46,443 nt of DNA. Source: Terriglobia bacterium. Lineage in GTDB: Bacteria; Acidobacteriota; Terriglobia; Bryobacterales; Bryobacteraceae. The DNA lies in assembly GCA_020073115.1 (NCBI GenBank), contig JAIQFU010000023.1, positions 1-46,443 on the forward strand, given 5' to 3'. The notes under the pieces were generated by a model. The model ran no database searches. It was given only the letters and a program-made list of their open reading frames with translations, and was not told the origin of the DNA. The position numbers and the translations under genes are program-made. How positions within the stretch are numbered: position 1 is the stretch's first letter; every line of letters begins with the position of its first letter. This document shows, piece after piece, positions 25,436 to 34,125 of the stretch.

Positions 25436-27431
25436 GTGAAGGTTTACGAAAGCAGGGACATCCGGAACGTCGGTGTGGTGGGCCACGGCGATTCCGGCAA
25501 AACGACGCTCACCGCCGGGATCCTGTTCACCTCCGGCGCCACGAACCGCCTGCTCCGCGTGGACGAAGGCAACACGATCACGGATTTTGACGAGGAAGAG
25601 GTAGCTCGCAAGATCACGATCTCGACAGCCATCGCCGTGGCCGAGTGGAAGAAGACCAAGATCAACATTCTGGATACTCCCGGCTACAACATCTTTATCA
25701 ATGACACGCGCGCCGCCCTGGTGGCGGCCGATTCCGCCCTGGTGGTGGTGGACGGCGTGGCGGGCGTAGAGGTCCAGACCGAGAAGGTGTGGCAGTTCGC
25801 CAACGATTTCAAATTGCCTCGCGCCGTGGTGATCAATAAGCTGGACCGCGAGCGGGCCGATTTCCAGCGGGCCCTGGAGAGCGTGCAGGAAACTTTCGGC
25901 CGCAACGCCGTCCCGGTCCAGATTCCCGTCGGTTCCGAGCGGGACTTCACGGGCGTGGTGGACCTGGTGCGTATGAAATCCTACGCGTACGCTCCGGACG
26001 GGGACGGGAAGGGCAAAGAGGGAGAGATCCCCGCCGCCCTGGCCGACGCCGCCCAGAAAGCGCACGAGGCGCTGGTGGAGATGGTCGCCGAGGGAAACGA
26101 TGCCCTGATGGAGGAGTTCTTCGAAAAGGGCTCTCTCTCCGTGGAGCAGATTGTGGAAGGGATCCGGCAGGGCGTCCGCGATATGCGCTTCTATCCCGTG
26201 ATGTGCGCCGCGGCCCTGCACAATATCGGCACGGACCTGATCCTGAACTTCATCGTGGAGAACCTGCCGTCGCCCCTGGACCGCGAGGGCAATCCGGCGA
26301 CGATCAACGAGGAAGAAACCACGAAGAAGTTCAACGCCAACGAAGCGCCTTCCCTTTTCGTTTTCAAGACGACGGCGGACCCGTTCGCCGGCCGGATCAA
26401 CTTTTTCAAAGTTGTTACCGGGGTCGTCAAGAACGACGCCAACATGCAAAATCTGACCCGCAGCGCGGCCGAACGCCTTTCCCACATCGCCAGCCCGCAG
26501 GGCAAGACGTTGCAGCCGGTTACCGAGGTGCTGGCGGGGGATATCGGGGCGGTGGCCAAGCTCAAGGAGACCCTGACGGGGGATACCTTGGCCGAGAAGG
26601 GCGCCAACATCTCGTATCCGCCGGTGAAACTACCCGAACCCTCCATCGCGTTCGCCATCCAGGCGAACTCCCGCACGGATGAGGACCGCATGGGCAACGC
26701 CGTCCACCGCATCCTTGAGGAAGACCAGTCGCTGCGCTTCTATCCTGAAAGCGCCCAAGATCCCCTACCGGGAGACGATCCGGGGAACGGCGGACGTCCA
26801 GGGGCGCCACAAGAAACAGACCGGGGGCCACGGCCAGTTCGGCGACTGCTGGATCCGCATGCAGCCGCTGCCGCGCGGGGCGCAATTCGAGTTCTCCAAC
26901 GAGATCTTCGGCGGGTCCATTCCGAAGAACTTCATCCCGGCGGTGGAAAAGGGCATCCTGGAAGCAGCCGAGCACGGGTTTCTGGCGGGTTACCCCATGG
27001 TGGACTTCAAGGTGGAGCTGTACGACGGCTCCTACCACGACGTGGACTCTTCGGAGTTGGCTTTCAAGCTGGCTGCCCGCAAAGCGTTCAAAGCAGCGAT
27101 GCAGCATGCCAAACCGGCCCTGCTCGAACCCATCATGAATGTGGAGATCCAGGCCCCGGTGGAGTACGCCGGCGATCTGATGGGAGACCTCAACGGACGG
27201 CGCGGCCGCATCGCCGGCATGGAGACCAAGGGGAGCACGCAGTTCATCCGCGCCCAGGTCCCGATGGCGGAGATGTTGAACTATCAGAACGACCTGACGG
27301 CCATGACCCAGGGTCGGGCCTCCTTCACCATGGAGTTCGACCACTACGATTACGTGCCGCAATTGCAGGCCGATAAGATTATTGCCGCGGCCAAGGCGGC
27401 CAAAACGGGCGAAGAAGAAGAAGAGGAATAA
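25436..27431 (+). pseudogene. EF-G-like translational GTPase, broken by an out-of-frame deletion in domain III
   Basis: Paralogue-type elongation factor G (EF-G2/FusA2-like). The first frame (GTG 25436) encodes the G domain with GHGDSGKTT, DTPGY and NKLD, then domains II and part of III, down to EEDQSLRFY at 26743. One odd base later (26745) the family sequence resumes in another frame as LKAPKIPYRETIRG, the TGGHGQFGDC and FGGSIPKNFIPAVEKG motifs of domain IV, and a normal C-terminus with domain V to 27431. Intact relatives carry about 35-40 residues (including the GxGxxH segment) between RFY and LKAP, so the lesion is a deletion of roughly 105-120 bp that also shifts the frame. Everything else is well preserved, so either a recent mutation or an assembly error is likely. 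Without repair only a C-terminally scrambled protein of 646 residues is made. Confidence 0.88.
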
Positions 27432-27454
27432 CGGCTGAATGCGGAAAGTTAGTC

Positions 27455-27514
27455 GGTTTTCGCCGCCGGCCGGCTAAAACAGCCGGCGGCGAGAACCGGG
27501 TACCGGCGGTACTC
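27455..27514 (+). repeat. Hairpin plus half-copy B of the TACCGCCGGT family after the EF-G gene
   Basis: A 16-bp stem (27455-27470 with 27482-27497, one G-U type mismatch) lies 24 bp after the EF-G stop and probably ends the transcript. It runs into TACCGGCGGTACT (27501-27513), which equals the right end of the dispersed TACCGCCGGT palindrome. The remaining ~160 bp to the next gene hold no ORF. Confidence 0.65.
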
Positions 27515-27673
27515 AAGGAATAATGACCCGGCTCTGTTCGGTTTGGACACACCCCGGACGGGGCGGCTTACTATAGTCGGGTTGCACGCTGGAGCAGACC
27601 TGTAGTACTCTGTGAAGGTTGATACACGGGCCCCGGCCCGCAGAAGCAGCTTATTTTCTTAGTTCGAGGCGAG

Positions 27674-29347
27674 ATGCGAAATCGAACGAGAGCTATCTTC
27701 TCCTTTTTTTTGGTTGCCGTGGCCCTGACGAGTTTCGGTTGTGGCTATACCCAGCAGCAATCCAGGTTCCAAATGTCGTTCCTCCCGCCGGCCCCGCATT
27801 CTGCCGACGTGGAGTTCTCCGAGCCGCCAGTCGTCCCGCAACCCAACCAGTATTTGAAGGGCGTCCCTGCCTTTCTGATCGCCAACCCGCAAGCCAACGA
27901 TCGAAAAACCCACGGCGATGATCTCGCGCGGAGCGCCGATCGGCATTTCCAGACGGGCAAGAAGTTCTACCAGTCGCAGGATATCCCGTCGGCGCGGCGC
28001 GAATTCGACGCCGCAGTGGATCTGATGCTCGAAGCCTGCGAAACGAATCCGGCGGACCGCCCGGTTTATCAGCATCTGCTGGACGGATTGGTCGATTCCA
28101 TCCATCGCTACGACCTGACCGGGATGGGCGCTTCCGCGGCGGTGGAGGAGGGCCGGTTCGAGAAGGCTCCCTTCGAAGATATCCTGGAGATGACCTTCCC
28201 GGTCGACCCCAAGCTGAAGACCCGGGTGCGAGGCCAAGTCTCGGCCACCGTTTCGCAACTGCCGCTTTCGGTGAATGACGCGGTCCTGAGCTATATCAAC
28301 TACTTCAACACCCGCGGGCGCAAGACCCTGATCGCCGCCATGGAACGGTCGGGCCGCTACCGCCCCATGATTCAGCGGGTGCTGGACGAAGAGGGGATCC
28401 CGCAGGAACTCATCCATCTCGCGCAGGCCGAGTCCGGTTTTATCCCGCGCGCCCTTTCGCGCAAAGCCGCGGGCGGCATGTGGCAGTTTTTGGCCTGGCG
28501 CGGGCAGGAATACGGCCTGGCGCGCACGCCCTACATCGATGAACGGATGGATCCGGAGAAAGCCACGCGGGCCGCTGCCCGGCACCTCCGCGACCTGTAC
28601 CAGGAGTTCGGAGACTGGTACCTGGCTCTGGCGGCCTACAATTGCGGGCCGGGTTCGGTCGAAAAGGCCGTGGAGCGAACCGGTTACGCGGATTTCTGGG
28701 AGTTGCGCGGCCGCGGGGCATTACCTGCCGAGACCACCAACTACGTGCCCATCATTCTGGCGCTGACGATCATGGAAAAGAATGCGGCCGAGTACGGGAT
28801 CCAGGACATTCAACTGGATTCTCCGCTCGAGTCCGACACCGTGGATCTCAGCGCTCCCGTGAGTCTCGCGCTTGTCTCGGACATCACCGAGACGCCGATC
28901 AGCGAACTGGCGGCGCTCAACCCGGCGATCCTGAAGAATACCGCGCCCTCGGGCTACGCGCTACACGTTCCCAAAGGCGACGCGACCCGCTTCCTGGCGG
29001 CGATTCAACTCGTCCCCGCCGAAAGTCGCGGCTCGTGGCGCATGCATCGCGTCATTCCGGGGGACACGCTGGCGAGTATCGGCAAGCGCTATGGCGCCAC
29101 GCCGGCCAGCATCATCGCGGCGAATGACCTGAATTCCTCGGCCACGATCGAAGGCGACCGCTTACTGATTCCCGCGGTCCTGCGTTCCGGCGGCCCGGCG
29201 AGCAAGCCGGTTCTGCGTGCGGCGCACAAGGTCCCCGTGCGGCGAGCCTCCCATTCCACGCGCAAGACCCGGACGGCCACGGCGAGGCCCGCCGGCAAGC
29301 CCGCGCCGAAGTCCTCGTCGAGCCTGGTGCGCACGGCGGTGCGCTAG
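27674..29347 (+). CDS. MltD-like membrane-bound lytic murein transglycosylase with LysM
   Basis: Cleaves peptidoglycan glycan strands. The 557-residue product has a signal sequence with a probable lipidated Cys (ALTSFGC, residue 23), a helical N-terminal region, an SLT catalytic domain (catalytic Glu253 in AQAESGF, then ALSRKAAGGMWQF, ALAAYNCGPG and TTNYVPIILA), and a LysM domain at about 457-503 (HRVIPGDTLASIGKRYGATPASIIAANDL). The C-terminal ~50 residues are Lys/Arg/Ser/Ala-rich and may bind the polyanionic envelope. The start ATG is followed immediately by the signal. No close operon partner; a 128-bp gap precedes the next gene. Confidence 0.93.
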   Translation: MRNRTRAIFSFFLVAVALTSFGCGYTQQQSRFQMSFLPPAPHSADVEFSEPPVVPQPNQYLKGVPAFLIANPQANDRKTHGDDLARSADRHFQTGKKFYQSQDIPSARREFDAAVDLMLEACETNPADRPVYQHLLDGLVDSIHRYDLTGMGASAAVEEGRFEKAPFEDILEMTFPVDPKLKTRVRGQVSATVSQLPLSVNDAVLSYINYFNTRGRKTLIAAMERSGRYRPMIQRVLDEEGIPQELIHLAQAESGFIPRALSRKAAGGMWQFLAWRGQEYGLARTPYIDERMDPEKATRAAARHLRDLYQEFGDWYLALAAYNCGPGSVEKAVERTGYADFWELRGRGALPAETTNYVPIILALTIMEKNAAEYGIQDIQLDSPLESDTVDLSAPVSLALVSDITETPISELAALNPAILKNTAPSGYALHVPKGDATRFLAAIQLVPAESRGSWRMHRVIPGDTLASIGKRYGATPASIIAANDLNSSATIEGDRLLIPAVLRSGGPASKPVLRAAHKVPVRRASHSTRKTRTATARPAGKPAPKSSSSLVRTAVR

Positions 29348-29475
29348 TTCGCACAGGGCCGCCGGCGGCGCGAGCGCTCGCGAAATTTTCTTCATTTCGT
29401 TCTTTTCACTGTTGTCACGCCCCAAAAAAGGGGTATTCTATGACTGATTGTGCCTGACAACAGGAGGCTTGTTTA

Positions 29476-30036
29476 ATGTTTGATAGCCTGAAGTTCGCTC
29501 CGAAGGACGAAGAAGAGATGGAAGACTTTCACGACTACGACGACGAAGAGAATACGGAACACTCGAAGCTCGACGAGTTCGAAGAGGAAGAAGAGAACGA
29601 GGACGAAGAAGACCTCGAACCCTCCACTCCGTCTGCCGTAGCGGAACCGCCGGTTGAAGGGGAAGCGGCGCCGCCGGCCGCGCCGGAAGTTCCGCCCAAG
29701 AAGCCGGTGAAGAAAGCCTCCGCTGCCAAGAAGGCCCCGGCGAAGAAGGCGGCCAAGAAGGCTCCGGCCAAGAAGGCTCCGGCCAAGAAAGCTCCGGCCA
29801 AGAAAGCTCCGGCCAAGAAAGCTCCGGCCAAGAAAGCTCCGGCCAAGAAAGCGGCCCAAAAGGCTCCAGCCAAGAAAGCTCCGGCCAAGAAGGCCGCCAA
29901 AAAGGCCCCGGTGAAGAAGACTCCGGCGAAGAAGGCTGCCAAGAAGGCCCCGGTGAAGAAAGCCCCGGCCAAGAAGGCTCCGGCGAAGAAAGCCGCCAAG
30001 AAAGCGCCCGCCAAGAAGGGCGGCCGTAAGCGCTAG
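29476..30036 (+). CDS. Bipolar acidic/KAP-repeat histone H1-like protein
   Basis: Probably a nucleoid- or RNA-associated protein. AGGAGG at 29462-29467 fixes the ATG. Of 186 residues the first ~55 are extremely acidic ([15 protein letters not shown], then [13 protein letters not shown]), a Pro/Ala linker follows, and from about residue 73 to the end the chain is made of AKKAP/AAKKAP repeats, closing GGRKR. The tail resembles the C-terminal domain of histone H1 and bacterial KAP-repeat proteins such as AlgR3/AlgP or HctB. The pairing of an acidic head with a basic tail could give self-neutralisation, oligomerisation or condensate behaviour. Antisense frames over the repeats are long but are artefacts of the repeat composition. 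Confidence 0.85.
   Translation: MFDSLKFAPKDEEEMEDFHDYDDEENTEHSKLDEFEEEEENEDEEDLEPSTPSAVAEPPVEGEAAPPAAPEVPPKKPVKKASAAKKAPAKKAAKKAPAKKAPAKKAPAKKAPAKKAPAKKAPAKKAAQKAPAKKAPAKKAAKKAPVKKTPAKKAAKKAPVKKAPAKKAPAKKAAKKAPAKKGGRKR
29761..29850 (+). repeat. Tandem 15-bp coding repeats
   Basis: Six consecutive units of GCTCCGGCCAAGAA(A/G) encode APAKK pentapeptides. Less regular units continue on both sides from about 29698 to 30020. The near-perfect DNA identity, rather than only amino-acid identity, points to recent slippage and likely strain-to-strain length variation. Confidence 0.9.
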
Positions 30037-30199
30037 AAAACAGGAGATCGCGGATCCGGGCCGAAAGCCTGCGAGAGCCGGTTTCTCGTCTGTTCAAGCC
30101 TCTGGCATCCTCCGGATCGCGGCCCCGGATTCGATCACCGCTCCTTCCTGTCGCGGCTCTGTCGATCGGAGGGGGCGGTCAGGCGCAGTACCGCGGCGC

Positions 30200-30448
30200 C
30201 TAACGTTCCTTGTTGACTACCTGCCGGCAGCGTTCGAACAGTTCCAGGAGGGCGTCCGCGTGTTCTTCCGCAGAGCGAGTCGCGGGCTTCCCCGAGAAAC
30301 CCGTGCCCGATTGCGGAGACCGCCCGTAGCCGGTGGCTACGGCGATGAACTTCATCAGTTCGAGAGCAACTTCGTCTTTGCTGCGCGCCGGGCCGGAGAC
30401 CGGCGCGATTTCCGGGGCATTGGTGGTGGGCACTCCCGTTTCCGCCAT
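30200..30448 (-). CDS. Small hypothetical protein
   Basis: 82 residues, no recognised domain. A disordered Pro/Thr/Ala N-terminus leads into a helical section (SKDEVALELMKFIAVATGYG), a Gly/Ser loop, and a C-terminal helix (SAEEHADALLELFERCRQVV). GGAGG lies about 11 bp upstream of the ATG on the minus strand. It is divergent from the HipA-like gene, sharing a 54-bp intergenic region. The 160 bp between it and the KAP-repeat gene show no other gene. Confidence 0.55.
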   Translation of the reverse strand: MAETGVPTTNAPEIAPVSGPARSKDEVALELMKFIAVATGYGRSPQSGTGFSGKPATRSAEEHADALLELFERCRQVVNKER

Positions 30449-30502
30449 GGGTAATCGAATCCTCCGTGTGTTACAACTCTAGGGTACTGCACTTTCCTTT
30501 CG

Positions 30503-31321
30503 ATGCCGCTCACAGCCGTCCGGCACATTCGGAGAATGCGGGGAGGCGCGCAGGCCCATCTCCTGGAGGCGGACGACGGACACTCGTACGTCGTCAAGTT
30601 TCGGAATAACCCGCAGCATCGCCGGGTCCTGGTCAACGAGCTGATCTCGTCGACCCTCCTGGAATACCTGCAGATCTCCGCGCCCGAAACCAGGTTGATC
30701 GAGGTCACTCCCGCGTTTCTCGGGGCCAATCCCGAGGTCGCCCTCACCCTCGGAACGGCGCGCATCCCCGTGGCGCCGGGTTGGCACTTCGGATCGCGAT
30801 TTCCCGGCGATCCCAGCCGCGCGGCGGTCTACGACTTCCTCCCCGACGCGCTTCTGGAGCGCGTTGCCAACCTGGAGGCGTTCCGCGCGATCCTGGTCTT
30901 CGATAAGTGGGCGGCCAACGCCGACGGCCGGCAGTGCATCTTCTACCGCGCCATGGTGCGCCGCGGCGGCGCGGAGGGATGCCCGGGCTTCGTGGCGCGC
31001 ATGATCGATCACGGCTTCGTCTTCAACGGCCCGAATTGGGATTTTCCCGAATCGCCTATCCAGGGGCTTTACTGCCGTCGCCAGGTTTATGAGCCGGTGC
31101 GCTCCCTGGACGAATTTCAGCCTTGGCTCGACCAGGTCCTCCACTTTCCGGAGGAGGTCATGGACCAAGCCTGGAAGGGCATCCCGCCGGCCTGGATCGA
31201 AGGCGAGGAAGACGCGCTGCAGGAAGTGCTGGAGCGGCTCTACGAGCGGCGGAAGCGCGTACCGGATCTGATCGCCGCCGCGCGGCAGGGGCGCGCGAAC
31301 CCTTTCCCGAACTGGAGGTAA
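30503..31321 (+). CDS. HipA-like kinase domain protein
   Basis: Matches the HipA_2-type family of stand-alone HipA-like kinases. In 272 residues one sees the N-lobe nucleotide segment (GAQAHLLEADDGHSYVVKF, with the Lys of VVKF), a NELISSTLLEYL helix, the catalytic-loop-like FDKWAANADGRQC (Asp and Asn), and IDHGFVFNG where the Asp fits the metal-binding position. No HipB-type antitoxin is adjacent, so this is probably not a classical persister pair. The function of the family is not established; protein or small-molecule phosphorylation is inferred from the fold. Confidence 0.75.
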   Translation: MPLTAVRHIRRMRGGAQAHLLEADDGHSYVVKFRNNPQHRRVLVNELISSTLLEYLQISAPETRLIEVTPAFLGANPEVALTLGTARIPVAPGWHFGSRFPGDPSRAAVYDFLPDALLERVANLEAFRAILVFDKWAANADGRQCIFYRAMVRRGGAEGCPGFVARMIDHGFVFNGPNWDFPESPIQGLYCRRQVYEPVRSLDEFQPWLDQVLHFPEEVMDQAWKGIPPAWIEGEEDALQEVLERLYERRKRVPDLIAAARQGRANPFPNWR

Positions 31322-31330
31322 CCGCTTGCG

Positions 31331-31349
31331 GGCAGGCCGGGGGGCCGCC
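31331..31349. repeat. Short hairpin after the HipA-like gene
   Basis: GGCAGGCC and GGCCGCC form a GC-rich stem-loop 10 bp after the stop. The following CCGCCCCACGG matches the right arm of the hairpin at 42212-42225, suggesting a small dispersed family. Confidence 0.4.
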
Positions 31350-31370
31350 CCACGGCGTTAGAATGACTTC

Positions 31371-32237
31371 GTGATCCATCGTTTCGTCCTTCACAACGAC
31401 GCCATCTGCGAGTCTTCCGATCGCGTGCTTTCTCCCGGGCAGGTGGGCCTGCTCTCCGGATGGGGCGTGTTCAGCACCCTGCGCGTGGCCGAAGGCGTGC
31501 TTTTCGCGTTTGAACGCCACTGGGCGCGCATGGCCCGCGACGCGGCGTCTTTCCACGTGCCGATCCCAGGCGAACCGGAGAAGGTGCGCCGCAAACTGCT
31601 GGACCTGGTGGAAGCCAACGGGGCGTACAATGCAACGCTGCGGCTCGTGATCGTGCGGAACACCGGCGGAATCTGGGCCGGACCGGCATCCGGCCCCGCC
31701 AGCGACGTAATCGCTCTTACCGCCGACTCGAAGGACTGGGGCCAGGGGGTGAAACTGGGCTATGTGCCGCAGGCTCGCCACGCCGGGTGCGGTCTCGCCG
31801 GAACCAAGATCCTCTCCTGGGCGATGAACCTCACCTGGCTGGAATCCGCGCAAGCCCGGGGCTTCGATGAGGCGCTCCTGCTCAACGAGCGCGGTGAAGT
31901 GGCGGAGTGCACCTCGGCCAACATCTTCATCGCCAACGGTCCGCGAGTCTGGACCCCTCCGCTCAGTTCCGGATGCCTGCCGGGGGTCACGCGCGAACTA
32001 CTGCTGAGCGAGATGCATGCCCCCGGCGTCGAGGTGACGGAGAAGGCGCTGACTCCCGCGGAACTGGAATCCGCGGACGAAGTATTCATTACCTCCACCA
32101 CTCGCGACCTGCTGCCGGTCATCCAGATCGAAGGGAAACGTGTGGGGACTTCCGGTCAGACCCGCGCGGCGCTGCAAAAGGCGTTTGCGGAGTATACCCG
32201 GAGGTACATCGCCGAACACAAATCCGTGCCGGCGTAA
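31371..32237 (+). CDS. Class IV aminotransferase (BCAT/ADC-lyase family)
   Basis: PLP enzyme of the branched-chain aminotransferase / 4-amino-4-deoxychorismate lyase fold. Lys146 (AGTKILSWAMNL) is the Schiff-base Lys, and Glu179 (EVAECTSANIF) contacts the PLP pyridine nitrogen. The GLLSGWGVFSTLRV start region and VFITSTTRDLLPV end region fit the family; 288 residues is normal. GTG start at 31371. Substrate cannot be told: branched-chain transamination or the pabC step of folate synthesis are both possible. A repeat begins 5 bp after its stop. Confidence 0.88.
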   Translation: MIHRFVLHNDAICESSDRVLSPGQVGLLSGWGVFSTLRVAEGVLFAFERHWARMARDAASFHVPIPGEPEKVRRKLLDLVEANGAYNATLRLVIVRNTGGIWAGPASGPASDVIALTADSKDWGQGVKLGYVPQARHAGCGLAGTKILSWAMNLTWLESAQARGFDEALLLNERGEVAECTSANIFIANGPRVWTPPLSSGCLPGVTRELLLSEMHAPGVEVTEKALTPAELESADEVFITSTTRDLLPVIQIEGKRVGTSGQTRAALQKAFAEYTRRYIAEHKSVPA

Positions 32238-32241
32238 TTCG

Positions 32242-32319
32242 GTGGAGTGGGCTTTCAGCCTGCCGTGCCGGCATATGCCCGCACGAAAGCGGGCATGGCA
32301 GGCCGGAGGCCCACTCCAC
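32242..32319 (+). repeat. GTGGAGTGGGC palindrome family, copy 1
   Basis: Perfect 11-bp ends (GTGGAGTGGGC at 32242-32252, GCCCACTCCAC at 32309-32319) enclose TTTCAGCCTGCC and inner arms ATGCCCGC (32275-32282) / GCGGGCAT. A longer copy lies on the opposite strand at 43828-43926. Both start with GTGGAGTGGGCTTTCAGCC a few bases after a gene's stop codon. It is followed by A6. Confidence 0.85.
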
Positions 32320-32339
32320 AAAAAAGGTTCCAACTGATC

Positions 32340-32890
32340 GGATGGCAGCTTTGCCCACCGCCGGCATGCACGGCTCGGGCGCGCATCTGAAGCCGCACGG
32401 GCGTCCCGTCCCTCTGCTCTCCCGCCGCCGTATTACCGGCGACAGTCTCATCGCTTCGGGACACGCCGCAACTGACTTCATACGGAGCCGGAAGCTCGGC
32501 TTCCCGCCGGCCGCTTCCCTGGCCCGTTCGGCCTTTCGGCTCGGCAACCACTCCCGGTTCGCCCCGGTCGCGGCTGCTTCCCCGTCTCAGGCCCGTTGCC
32601 AGTTCCACCGCCGGCGCGGCCGGCTGCACTCTCCGCCTCCACTCCCCTTCGGGACTTTTAACTCCCTCCGGATCAAAGTGTTCAGTGGAAATTCCAGCCC
32701 GCCGGCCCGCCTTCCGGTTCCGCCCGATCTCCGTTCGCTCCCCGCCGCCGTTCTATCGCTAGTTCCGGCCGCGGATCATCGTTCCCGGTCCGCTACGTCC
32801 CGGAGGCTTGCTGTTCTCAAACCTCTTGGAACCTCTCCCAATATGCCGTCGAAGGCCGGCTGAGGTCAAACATTTTTGGAGGCTAAATCG
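32340..32890. other. Gene-free block, pyrimidine-rich on the plus strand
   Basis: About 550 bp with a strong strand bias: C/T-rich on plus, G/A-rich on minus. A plus-strand frame is open from 32342 to 32863 but encodes only Ser/Arg/Pro/Ala-rich sequence without a domain, and minus-strand frames are equally unconvincing. On the minus strand several stem-loops can be drawn, for example TCCACT (32691-32686) with AGTGGA (32643-32638) enclosing GGGAGTTAAAAGTCCC. A structured RNA or a decayed or mobile element is possible; I cannot assign it. Confidence 0.45.
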
Positions 32891-32986
32891 TGCTTTTCCT
32901 CAACTTTGTATACATTTGTTTTCAACAGCTTATTCGTCTTGTAGCGTGAATTACCTGTGGGTAAAACAAATATGGGCGTCTGTGTT

Positions 32987-34120
32987 TCAAGGCGTGAGTT
33001 TTAAAATCATGCCGTTGTTGGTGGCGAGCCATAAATCGTTCTCGCCCTGGCCGGCGAAGACCACCCGGTTGGCCACCGCGCGGTAGTCTACCGGCATGGC
33101 GGTCCATTCCTTCAGGTCCTGGCTCTTCAGTACCTTGACTTTCTGTGGCACCACGTTGCGCAGGCGGCTGTTGGCCTCGGTGCCGGCCAGGTAGCAGACG
33201 CCTCCCGGCGTCACCCACACATCGCTGATGAAGAAGGTTCTGTCGCGATACAGGAGCTCGCTCTTGCCCGTGGGCCAGAGGATGCGGAACACTTCGCTGG
33301 GGTATTGGAACCCGCTGGAATGCTCGACCAGGCCTAAGCCCTTGCCCAAGGGTCCGAAGCGCACGCGGGTGATTTGGCCGAACATCGAGGAAGAAAACGA
33401 TTTCCAGGTCAAACCCGCATCGCTGGTCTGCAACGAGAGGGAGAGGTGGGGGGTTTCGCGCCGGTCCACGTAGCTGCCGGGGTCGAGCCACTCCGCGAAG
33501 CGTTCGTAACGCTGGGGCACGTTCCAGCCGGTGATCAGCCCGAGTTTGGGGTTAGCGAAAGCAATCCAGCCATACACGGTGGTATTCGGATCGCCGGGCT
33601 GTTCGGACGCCGCCCTCACCACCTCCCAGTGTTTCCCGCCGTCTTGCGTCGCCAGCACCTTTTTGTCGGCGCAGGCCGCCCAACCATTGTTGTGGTCGGT
33701 GAAGTACACTCGCAGAATGCGGCCGGGGGGCTTCGGAAGCTTCGTCCAGTCCTTGCCTGCCTCGCTGGTCTGCCAGAGGCCCTTATCCGTAACCAGCCAG
33801 CCAAGGCTGTCGTTGAGGAAGAAGACCGAAACAGGACGTTCCTTCAGGCTCACCGTCTGCCAGTGCGCACCGCCGTCGGCCGTAACCAGCGCCACCGGTT
33901 TATCGTGCGGAGCGGAGCGGAGAGGGTTGGAGCCGCCTTCGAGGACGAGCCCTACGGCCACGCCGCGGGCCGGGGAGGAGAACTGAAGGTCGGCCACGGC
34001 CAGGGAAGACCTCACCTCGTCGAATTCGTACTGGATTCGCCACCGCTGGGCGCCGGCCGGCGTTGCCCACGCCGCCGCCGCGCAGAGCGCGATCAGGACC
34101 TTGCGTGTATGAGGATGCAC
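32987..34120 (-). CDS. Secreted YCF48-type beta-propeller protein
   Basis: Predicted periplasmic propeller related to photosystem II assembly factor YCF48/Hcf136 and BNR repeats; its role in non-phototrophs is unknown. GTG at 34120 gives a signal peptide (RKVLIALCAAAAWATPAGAQ) and 377 residues. Blades are marked by recurring T-x-DGG-x-W motifs: VTADGGAHWQTV, WQTSEAGKDWTKL, ATQDGGKHWEVV, QTSDAGLTWKSF, and a degenerate SQDLKEWTAM. The frame is open to 34453 upstream, but that would overlap the GAF gene entirely. It begins 5 bp after the GAF stop and is likely co-transcribed with it. An inverted repeat TTACC-TGTG-GGTAA (32951-32964) lies downstream. Confidence 0.8.
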   Translation of the reverse strand: MHPHTRKVLIALCAAAAWATPAGAQRWRIQYEFDEVRSSLAVADLQFSSPARGVAVGLVLEGGSNPLRSAPHDKPVALVTADGGAHWQTVSLKERPVSVFFLNDSLGWLVTDKGLWQTSEAGKDWTKLPKPPGRILRVYFTDHNNGWAACADKKVLATQDGGKHWEVVRAASEQPGDPNTTVYGWIAFANPKLGLITGWNVPQRYERFAEWLDPGSYVDRRETPHLSLSLQTSDAGLTWKSFSSSMFGQITRVRFGPLGKGLGLVEHSSGFQYPSEVFRILWPTGKSELLYRDRTFFISDVWVTPGGVCYLAGTEANSRLRNVVPQKVKVLKSQDLKEWTAMPVDYRAVANRVVFAGQGENDLWLATNNGMILKLTP

Positions 34121-34125
34121 TGGTC

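Noticed and set aside
29698-30028. CRISPR array
   Set aside because: The repeats are 15 bp, contiguous, in frame and without spacers; they are coding tandem repeats.
29438-30097. Long minus-strand frames over the KAP-repeat gene
   Set aside because: They consist only of Trp/Ser/Pro/Glu or Ala/Phe/Gly repeats produced by the antisense of the 15-bp units; the plus frame has a ribosome binding site and a sensible protein.
30183-30200. Further copy of the TACCGCCGGT family
   Set aside because: Only AGTACCGCGGCGCC is present, with a mismatch inside the core and no second half.
31907-32863. 318-codon plus-strand frame
   Set aside because: It begins inside the aminotransferase gene, passes through a repeat and a biased gene-free block, and has no domain or ribosome binding site.
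32342-32863. Group II intron or reverse-transcriptase element in the biased block
   Set aside because: No reverse-transcriptase motif and no convincing domain V could be found; kept only as an unassigned structured region.
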